Source: a virus. From it: a stretch of DNA of 42,120 nucleotides. The DNA lies in IMG/VR virus record IMGVR_UViG_3300013286_000022, positions 1 to 42,120 of that record; one strand, written 5' to 3'. Numbering within the stretch: position 1 is the stretch's first letter; each line of letters starts with the position of its first letter. Positions 6,937 to 12,492 of the stretch are shown piece by piece. The position numbers were made by a program, and so were the translations under genes. The notes below the pieces were generated by a model. That model was not told where the DNA came from, did not search any database, and was given only the letters and a program-made list of their open reading frames with translations.

Positions 6937-7358
6937 GCATAGAGCTTAGGTATCAAAAGCAAATCGTCGACGATGTTAAATTCTTTAACCGTCGATCATA
7001 TGCGATAAAAATGTCTAATCGCTTCATTGCTGGAATACCAGACCTGCTGATCAAGGTGCCTGACTACGAGATACTGTTTGTAGAGGTGAAATACACCGCT
7101 CTACCCAAGACGTCTAACACCGTGTTAGTCGAAACCACCGCCATTCAGAAAAGAACGCTCAAGGTAATGGCTGGTGCGGGTCTTGCGGTGGCGGTGTGGG
7201 TGTTCGTAGACGTTGGCAAGTCTATTGGAATAGCAAAGGTAGGGTGGGACAGAACATCGATAGACATAGACCCCGCCAAGTTAATTTATAGGCCGAAGGG
7301 TAAAATCTGGCCCATAAAAGAATTACTTACAAACCCCGACGGATACGGCATCTGGTAG
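6933..7358 (+). CDS. VRR-NUC domain nuclease
   Basis: 141 residues with the VRR-NUC (PD-(D/E)XK) core: an N-terminal helix with RYQKQIVDDV, then GIPDLLI (active-site Asp), LFVEVKY (Glu and Lys of the ExK motif) and a later Gln (IQKRTLKVMAGAG). Phage VRR-NUC proteins are structure-specific nucleases or Holliday-junction resolvases acting in replication and recombination. The start overlaps the polymerase stop (ATGA), so the two are co-translated. The gene ends just before the purZ promoter. Confidence 0.85.
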   Translation: MSIELRYQKQIVDDVKFFNRRSYAIKMSNRFIAGIPDLLIKVPDYEILFVEVKYTALPKTSNTVLVETTAIQKRTLKVMAGAGLAVAVWVFVDVGKSIGIAKVGWDRTSIDIDPAKLIYRPKGKIWPIKELLTNPDGYGIW

Positions 7359-7367
7359 CGTCACATC

Positions 7368-7396
7368 TTGACACAAAGACCACGGTGTGGTATACT
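7368..7396 (+). promoter_or_regulatory. Sigma70-like promoter of the purZ operon
   Basis: TTGACA (7368-7373), a 17-base spacer and TATACT (7391-7396) with an extended -10 (TGG before the box). The 13 bases ending in the -35 and the 13 bases around the -10 match the promoter at 3306-3334. A purine-rich ribosome-binding site (AGAGGG) and the purZ ATG at 7423 follow. This gives the Z-nucleotide genes their own strong host-type promoter. Confidence 0.82.
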
Positions 7397-7422
7397 AAAA
7401 CACTAACAGAGGGATACACAAA

Positions 7423-8544
7423 ATGCATAGTGACGGATTTCTGCAGTATGGCAAAGCATCAGTGCTGATCGACGGTCAGTTCGGTTCTACAGGCAAGGGT
7501 CTCGCCGCCGCCTACATTTTCGAAGTGATTAAGGACCAATACGACTGGGAAAAGGTGGTGTGCATCACCAACGCTGCCCCCAATGCTGGCCACACCACGA
7601 TCACGGCAGAAGGTCGCAAGTTCGTAACGTTTCATATGCCCACAATGGGCGTCTTGTCGCCCAACTCGCCGATTTTCCTCAATGCAGGTGCCATCATCGA
7701 CATTGAGATGCTTAAAAAGGAAGTAGCCGATCTTGGCGTAAACCCCAATCGGGTCTTCATCCACCAAAATGCGGCAGTTATCACCCCAGAGGACGCGGAG
7801 TACGAAAAGCAACGTAGCTCCTCACAAACGAAAATCGCATCAACACAAAAAGGAGTAGGACGTGCACTCGCAAGGAAGGTCGGAAGAGACGGGAGGGTCG
7901 TTCGCGATTTTGCTAGCGACCTTGTTAATAGCGGCTTCAATATATCCACTAATGATGCTAATCACTACCTTATGCGAGGTTTTGCCGCGATGGTGGAGAC
8001 ACCACAAGGTATGGGATTATCTCTCAACAACGGTTTCTACCCTCATTGCACATCTCGCGAGGTTTCTGTCTCACAGTCGCTCTCGGATGCTGGTCTGCAC
8101 CCAAGCACTCTTGCTCACACTCTGGCTACGTTTAGGACGTTTCCGATCCGCGTTGGCCACATCTATGACGAAGACGGTCAAATAATCGGTAATTCAGGAC
8201 CAGTATACCCTGATCAAATAGAGCTATCATGGGACTACTTTAGGGGTGTAGAGCCTGAGCGCACCACAGTCACCAAGCGCGTACGTCGCATTTTCTCTTT
8301 TTCGGAGCAACAGTATGCTGAGGCTCTGGTCCGTTTGCGGCCCACATATGTACACATCGGTTTCTGCGACTACTTTAATGACGAGGACGAGTTTCACCGC
8401 TTCATCGACATTTTGGCGCGGGTCGAGGCACAAGTCGGCGTCAGGGTCCATCGGTTTTATGCTTTCGGACCAGCAACCACCGACGTTATTCACGACAATG
8501 AGGTATACTTTAACAAGATGGCACTAGGAAGGTTCTTTAAATGA
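7423..8544 (+). CDS. purZ: PurZ-like 2-aminoadenylosuccinate (dSMP) synthetase
   Basis: 373 residues of the adenylosuccinate synthetase superfamily, shorter than bacterial PurA (about 430). The N-terminal loop reads DGQFGSTGKG (residues 17-26): Ser22 stands where PurA has its catalytic Asp in WGDEGKG. Losing that Asp is a hallmark of phage PurZ, which joins aspartate to dGMP rather than to IMP. Other family blocks are visible: NAGHT (about residues 54-58), STQKGVG (140s, equivalent to PurA GTTGRGIG) and RTFPIRVGH in the C-terminal half. The product is the precursor of 2-aminoadenine deoxynucleotide. It is first in an operon with mazZ and datZ, and its stop overlaps the mazZ start (ATGA). PurA in the strict sense is unlikely because of the Ser and the neighbours. 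Confidence 0.92.
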   Translation: MHSDGFLQYGKASVLIDGQFGSTGKGLAAAYIFEVIKDQYDWEKVVCITNAAPNAGHTTITAEGRKFVTFHMPTMGVLSPNSPIFLNAGAIIDIEMLKKEVADLGVNPNRVFIHQNAAVITPEDAEYEKQRSSSQTKIASTQKGVGRALARKVGRDGRVVRDFASDLVNSGFNISTNDANHYLMRGFAAMVETPQGMGLSLNNGFYPHCTSREVSVSQSLSDAGLHPSTLAHTLATFRTFPIRVGHIYDEDGQIIGNSGPVYPDQIELSWDYFRGVEPERTTVTKRVRRIFSFSEQQYAEALVRLRPTYVHIGFCDYFNDEDEFHRFIDILARVEAQVGVRVHRFYAFGPATTDVIHDNEVYFNKMALGRFFK

Positions 8545-8834
8545 AAACGAGAGAAGAAGTATCAACGTTTGCCACCGCTATGGAGGGCAAGCTACAGAAG
8601 CGCGATGCTTATGGTGGGTGGCGTCACTTGCCGCTTGAGTATCTGCAAGAGAAGCTTGAGTCCGAGTTGCGCGAGTTGTTTATCGCGCTTAAGTACGAGA
8701 GCCGCTCAGAGGTAGCTGGGGAGTGTGTAGACGTGGCCAATTTTGCCATGTTCATCTGGGACATCATGCGGTCCCAGCCCGAAAAACGCGAGGGCATCCT
8801 TACTCGCGGGTCTAAGGAGAAGGCACATGAGTAG
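8541..8834 (+). CDS. mazZ: MazG-like nucleotide pyrophosphatase (MazZ candidate)
   Basis: 97 residues, all-helical, with the MazG metal-binding pattern ExxE...ExxD: E42/E45 within ESELRELF and E61/D64 within ECVDVANF. The length fits small single-domain MazG-like proteins. In characterised 2-aminoadenine phages, MazZ hydrolyses (d)GTP to (d)GMP and so supplies the PurZ substrate; that role is inferred here from the position between purZ and datZ. It starts in an ATGA junction with purZ and overlaps datZ by 8 bases. A general house-cleaning dNTPase is the alternative. Confidence 0.85.
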   Translation: MKTREEVSTFATAMEGKLQKRDAYGGWRHLPLEYLQEKLESELRELFIALKYESRSEVAGECVDVANFAMFIWDIMRSQPEKREGILTRGSKEKAHE

Positions 8835-9426
8835 TCTTACAGCTCCTCGCAACGCGCCGTTTGCCGCTGCATTCAGAGACCTGTCATACGTGCCGCGCTG
8901 GGGCATCCTGCGTAGCATCCGCAAGCAAAATGTCGCTGAGCACTCGTACTATGTGGCACTGTATGCGGATCAACTCGCCGCGCTGATACAGTGGGAGGGC
9001 GACACTGCCGCTCTCCTTCAGTACGCGCTGTTGCACGACATCGATGAGACGATCACGGGAGACATTCCAGGCCCAGTGAAGCGAGCAGCGTTCGACAAAA
9101 CCAAGATGTGGAACAAAATCCGCGATACAATGGCTAGACGTTTCGGGACTATCAACGTGTTTCGCCTTAATAACCCGCTACCAGAAATCAAGGCTATCGT
9201 CGCGGTAGCCGACTCCATCGACGAGATATCATATCTTATCGAAGAGACTGTGCTAGGCAATAAATGGGTAAAGGTGGTGTTGGTGGAGGCCATTCGTCGC
9301 TTTGAGGCTCGGTGGGAGATGCTACCCATCAATGACGAAGAAGACTCTAAAAGTCTCAAGGCCGTTGTGATGGAGATACTCACCACCCACAGGCAGGACC
9401 CTATTCTTCTTAAGGATGTGCTATGA
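8827..9426 (+). CDS. datZ: HD-domain phosphohydrolase (DatZ candidate, dATP triphosphohydrolase)
   Basis: 199 residues from ATG 8827; the frame is open further upstream, but only across mazZ, and this start matches the family N-terminus. It has the YfbR-like HD order RWGIL (R24-L28), NVAEH (H39), LLHD (H70, D71) and VADSIDE (D129), so all metal ligands are present. Aromatic and aliphatic residues after the RW pair, and a Pro (GDIPGPVK, residues 79-84) after the HD motif, occur where DatZ proteins read the adenine base. DatZ removes dATP so that dZTP is used instead. A YfbR-like 5'-nucleotidase is the alternative; the neighbours favour DatZ. Confidence 0.87.
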   Translation: MSSLTAPRNAPFAAAFRDLSYVPRWGILRSIRKQNVAEHSYYVALYADQLAALIQWEGDTAALLQYALLHDIDETITGDIPGPVKRAAFDKTKMWNKIRDTMARRFGTINVFRLNNPLPEIKAIVAVADSIDEISYLIEETVLGNKWVKVVLVEAIRRFEARWEMLPINDEEDSKSLKAVVMEILTTHRQDPILLKDVL

Positions 9427-10775
9427 ATTGGCCGTTAGCTCTTTCACCGTTGCCAGTGCAATCAGAGGCACTTAAACGCTCCAAAGGTAGCGAGGGGTAC
9501 GCTTACTTTCTAGAGCCTGGAATGGGCAAAACCGCCATTATCATGGCCGAATTTAGTAATCTAGCCGCCGCTGGTAAGGTTAAGCTGTTGCTGGTAATAT
9601 GCCCCAACACCCTTCGTGGCAACTGGGCGGCGGAGGCCGAGAAATTCGGGTTTGCGTACAACGTTGCGGTGCACCCAGAGCCACCACCCAAGGTGGGTAT
9701 GTTAATCGTTAACTATGAGCGTCTGGTCACCAAGTCTTACACCGACTTGCTGAAGGTGGTGTCTGCCACTTCTAGTATGGTAGTCTGCGATGAGAGTCAC
9801 AGAATTAAAAACCCAAAGGCCAAATCCACCAAGGCGGCTATCACACTGTTTGACCAAGCAAAGTACAAGCGCGTGATGACGGGTACACCCATGGCCAACA
9901 ACGTGATTGACCTGTGGCCCCAGCTACGGGCGATCGGGCATAACGGATCCCACCGCACACCGTTTACTTGGCGCAACCGCTACGGTATTATGGGTGGTTG
10001 GATGGGCAAGGTGGTTGTAGGTGTGCAACGCGAGGAGGAATTAAAAACCATCATCGACGGGTGCGCATTTCAAGCCAAAAAGGTAGACTGGCTGAAGACC
10101 CTGCCACCCAAAGCATACTACACCATTCAATACGACATGCTTAAGGCTCAGAAGGACGCATACAAGAGCATATATACCGATCGGTTTCTAGAGGTAGACG
10201 ACTCTGAAATCACTGCTAGCATCGTAATCACCGCGCTGATGAAAATGCAACAGATCACGTCTGGCTTCATGATGGACGACGAAGGTAAGGTAGTTTATCT
10301 GGTCGAGCCTTACAATAACCCCAAGATTAACGCAGTTAAGGAGGTGGTGAGTGACATTGACGGAAAAGTTATACTATTTGCTCACTATCGTGAGACGATA
10401 CGGCTTCTTCAGAACTCCAAAATAGGCAAGCATGTTACTATTATCGGCGGCATGAAGCGCGACGAGATTGCCAAGGCTGTGTTCGATTTTAATAACGATG
10501 ACAGTGTGCGATTTCTAATTGCTCAGACCGCCACCGCCAAGGAGGGCATCACCCTTCTTGGTAACATGAATGTGCAATGTAGCACTACGGTGTTTGTGGA
10601 AAATACCTACAGCCTGATCGACCGCACACAGGCCGAAGACCGCAACCACAGACACGGCCAGATGGCCGAGCAAGTGTCTTACTACGATATGGTCGGTAGT
10701 AAGCTGGAGGCCAAGATCATCAAGGCACTTCAGAACAAAAAAGACCTAGTTAAATCCGTGATGGAGGGCGTCTGA
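9423..10775 (+). CDS. SNF2-family DNA helicase/translocase
   Basis: 450 residues. Walker A is EPGMGKT (residues 31-37), motif II is DESH (123-126) followed by RIKN, motif III is TGTP (153-156), and the C-terminal RecA domain ends in the SNF2-type arginine motif (DRTQAEDRNHRHGQ). The length is that of compact phage SNF2 proteins without accessory domains. Such proteins move along double-stranded DNA and are found near phage replication genes; the exact function is unknown. The start overlaps the datZ stop (ATGA), which places it in the Z operon. Confidence 0.88.
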   Translation: MNWPLALSPLPVQSEALKRSKGSEGYAYFLEPGMGKTAIIMAEFSNLAAAGKVKLLLVICPNTLRGNWAAEAEKFGFAYNVAVHPEPPPKVGMLIVNYERLVTKSYTDLLKVVSATSSMVVCDESHRIKNPKAKSTKAAITLFDQAKYKRVMTGTPMANNVIDLWPQLRAIGHNGSHRTPFTWRNRYGIMGGWMGKVVVGVQREEELKTIIDGCAFQAKKVDWLKTLPPKAYYTIQYDMLKAQKDAYKSIYTDRFLEVDDSEITASIVITALMKMQQITSGFMMDDEGKVVYLVEPYNNPKINAVKEVVSDIDGKVILFAHYRETIRLLQNSKIGKHVTIIGGMKRDEIAKAVFDFNNDDSVRFLIAQTATAKEGITLLGNMNVQCSTTVFVENTYSLIDRTQAEDRNHRHGQMAEQVSYYDMVGSKLEAKIIKALQNKKDLVKSVMEGV

Positions 10776-10972
10776 TGGCGGTCAAGAAAAAGAAGCCTAA
10801 TGTCAGGATGAAGACTTACGTTCAACGCCAAAAAGAGCGTGGACTAACTAGCATTAACATCTGGATACCAGTTGAGTACGCAAAAGGAGTGAGAGAATGG
10901 GCAGACCGATTAAGACGAGAGCACGGAATTACAACAAAGCGAAGCACGTTCCTGTACGGGAACAAGGAATAA
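10775..10972 (+). CDS. Small basic protein, ribbon-helix-helix-like
   Basis: 65 residues. A very basic N-terminus is followed by SINIWIPVEYAKGVREWADRLRRE, read as a short strand and two helices, compatible with a ribbon-helix-helix DNA-binding fold. It starts directly at the SNF2 stop (TGATG). Its 3' part overlaps the next gene by 76 bases in another frame and contains that gene's ribosome-binding site. A regulator role is inferred from the fold guess only. Confidence 0.5.
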   Translation: MAVKKKKPNVRMKTYVQRQKERGLTSINIWIPVEYAKGVREWADRLRREHGITTKRSTFLYGNKE

Positions 10973-11259
10973 CCGCTCGTGTACTGGAAACCGCCCTCGA
11001 CTATGTTAGTAACGACAGAGGTAGAAGCCACGGCGACGCAAAAGCTAATTTTCATCACATTGCATCGCTTTGGAGTGCTTATGTTGGTGTGCCAATATCG
11101 TCGCTTGACGTTTGCCAAATGATGACCCTGCTGAAGATAAGCAGGTCTAAGATCGGAAGTTCTACACATATGGATCACTATGTTGACCAGTGTGGATACT
11201 CGGCACTAGCAGCCGAAATCGCCAGCGGGGACGATATCCCCGATAACCAAGGAGAATGA
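10897..11259 (+). CDS. DUF6378-type phage protein (120 aa)
   Basis: After a basic N-terminus comes the characteristic run RGRSHGDAKANFHHIASLW, then VPISSLDVCQMM, LKISRSKIGS and DHYVDQCGYSALAAEI. I recognise this as the DUF6378 pattern, common in phages and of unknown biochemical function. The His and Asp residues (HGD, HH, DHYVD) suggest a metal or nucleotide site, which is inference. AGGAG lies 7-8 bases before ATG 10897, inside the preceding gene, so the 76-base overlap looks genuine. Confidence 0.72.
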   Translation: MGRPIKTRARNYNKAKHVPVREQGITARVLETALDYVSNDRGRSHGDAKANFHHIASLWSAYVGVPISSLDVCQMMTLLKISRSKIGSSTHMDHYVDQCGYSALAAEIASGDDIPDNQGE

Positions 11260-11261
11260 AA

Positions 11262-11573
11262 ATGGTAAGTCTTACAGAAGCAATGCACAGAGTAGACAAG
11301 ACAGTAGAAAATGACGAATTCATGCTTAGGGCGTCGATCATCAACTCGATGATCATCAAAGCCCAGCAGTGTGGTAGGAATTATCTTACTCCTAACGATG
11401 TGCGTCGCATCGACGTGATGTTTGGCGTTTTGCAGGATGCCCAGTTGCCACCTGCGCCAAATAGCTCACAATACGCTACTCAGTCGCAGAATCCAGAGCC
11501 ATTTAGCGGTTTCTTGGCGGGTGTCGAGCAGACCCTTACCGAAGCCATTAACGAAGGTTCATCTAAGAAATGA
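11262..11573 (+). CDS. Hypothetical protein (103 aa)
   Basis: Helical N-terminal half with a possible helix-turn-helix-like stretch (INSMIIKAQQCGRNYLTPNDVRRIDVMF) and a Pro/Ser/Gln-rich linker before a short C-terminal helix. ATG 11262 is preferred over the in-frame ATG 11256 because AGGAG at 11250-11254 is only one base from the first but 7 from the second. No family recognised. Confidence 0.5.
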   Translation: MVSLTEAMHRVDKTVENDEFMLRASIINSMIIKAQQCGRNYLTPNDVRRIDVMFGVLQDAQLPPAPNSSQYATQSQNPEPFSGFLAGVEQTLTEAINEGSSKK

Positions 11574-11842
11574 CCCCTATGGTTTGCGTTGACTCTTTGT
11601 TTATCATCAAGTCGGTTTTGGACAACATATGCCAAAAGCACGGGGTAACGTATGAGGAGTTAACGTCGCTGTCGCGAAAAGACGGGCTTACCAAAGCCCG
11701 TCGAGAAGCCATTATTACGATGAGAGACGAGTTGAAAATGTCATATCCGTTTATTGCTCTTATGATTAAAAGAGACCATTCTACGGTGCTTCGTATTTAC
11801 GAAAGGGAAAAAGGGCATGACGCTAGAGTCGTTCATCCGTAA
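11570..11842 (+). CDS. Stand-alone DnaA domain IV-like DNA-binding protein
   Basis: 90 residues. The segment from about 40 to 80 (TKARREAIITMRDELKMS, then RDHSTVLRIY) matches the DnaA C-terminal domain, including the signature RDHSTV (R68-V73; DnaA usually RDHTTV) that reads DnaA boxes. The AAA+ part of DnaA is absent, so it cannot load helicase by itself. It could bind DnaA boxes as an origin-recognition factor, regulator or competitor of host DnaA. It starts in an ATGA junction and overlaps the next gene by 26 bases. Confidence 0.75.
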   Translation: MTPMVCVDSLFIIKSVLDNICQKHGVTYEELTSLSRKDGLTKARREAIITMRDELKMSYPFIALMIKRDHSTVLRIYEREKGHDARVVHP

Positions 11843-12302
11843 TACCGTAATTGATATGTGGAAGGGTAACAAAACCGCCCTTCAAATATCCAACTACCTT
11901 CGGGCCAAAGGGTACCACCTATCCCGAAGTGCCATTAGCGGTAGGGTAAAGCGTCTTCAAGACGCTGGGGTGCTTCGTCGAAGGACGATCGCCCCAACCA
12001 CCGTTAGTGAGAGAAAAGCTAGGCCAGCCGTCGAGAAAAAGCCGCCACCGCCACCCGTAATGGAAATTAAACACAACAACCCAGTGTCTCTTCTTGACTT
12101 AAAAAGTGAGCATTGTAGGTACCCATTAGGCAACAGCATGTTTTGTGGAGACCCAATACACAAAATATCATACTGTTCTTGTCACTATAAACTATGCTAT
12201 AATACGATTTTAAATTATAGAGGAATAGCAAATGCTACAGTTAACCCCACCACTGCCGCTAACCACCCCAAAAGGAAAAGCTTTGGCCCATTTCGTTATT
12301 GA
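11817..12302 (+). CDS. GcrA-like transcription regulator
   Basis: 161 residues. The N-terminal helix-turn-helix (about 1-50; ALQISNYLRAKG...SRSAISGRVKRLQ) is followed by a basic/Pro linker and the GcrA C-terminal block SLLDLKSEHCRYPLG, MFCGDP and YCSCHYKLCY (C100, C110, C120, C122, H123). GcrA in Caulobacter and relatives binds sigma70-RNA polymerase and methylated GANTC sites. A phage version could redirect host RNA polymerase to phage promoters. The family is nearly confined to Alphaproteobacteria and their phages, which points to the host. It overlaps the DnaA-like gene. Confidence 0.82.
   Translation: MTLESFIRNTVIDMWKGNKTALQISNYLRAKGYHLSRSAISGRVKRLQDAGVLRRRTIAPTTVSERKARPAVEKKPPPPPVMEIKHNNPVSLLDLKSEHCRYPLGNSMFCGDPIHKISYCSCHYKLCYNTILNYRGIANATVNPTTAANHPKRKSFGPFRY
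12195..12203 (+). promoter_or_regulatory. Extended -10 promoter candidate
   Basis: TGC followed by consensus TATAAT (12198-12203) lies inside the 3' end of the GcrA-like gene. No good -35 box sits at 16-18 bases, so it would depend on the extended -10. It could drive the last + strand gene at 12232. Confidence 0.5.
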
Positions 12303-12492
12303 CTATGGGCCAGAACACCACCTGTTGTGGGTATGCTTTCAAGACGACACTGGTGAGTGCTGGTCATGGCCAAACCCCGACATCAGGATTCAGAATAACC
12401 CGTCGATGCAACGAGACCTTAAGGACTTTAAATTACCCTCTTGGCAATCTCAAGCGCATGCACAACAGCATCGTCAGGCTGATTCAAAATAA
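12232..12492 (+). CDS. Conserved small phage protein (86 aa)
   Basis: The order LPLTTPKGKALAHFVIDYGPEHHLLWVCF, DDTGECWSWPNPDIRIQ is a pattern I recognise from small proteins of many phages of Alphaproteobacteria and others; no function is known to me. AGAGG lies 8 bases before the ATG and an extended -10 lies just upstream. This is the last gene of the + arm. Its 3' end overlaps the end of the convergent - strand gene by 65 bases with no terminator visible between them. Confidence 0.68.
   Translation: MLQLTPPLPLTTPKGKALAHFVIDYGPEHHLLWVCFQDDTGECWSWPNPDIRIQNNPSMQRDLKDFKLPSWQSQAHAQQHRQADSK

Noticed and set aside
7423-8544. Ordinary host-like adenylosuccinate synthetase (PurA) as an auxiliary metabolic gene
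   Set aside because: The P-loop Asp is Ser, the protein is about 60 residues shorter, and mazZ- and datZ-like genes follow in the same operon.
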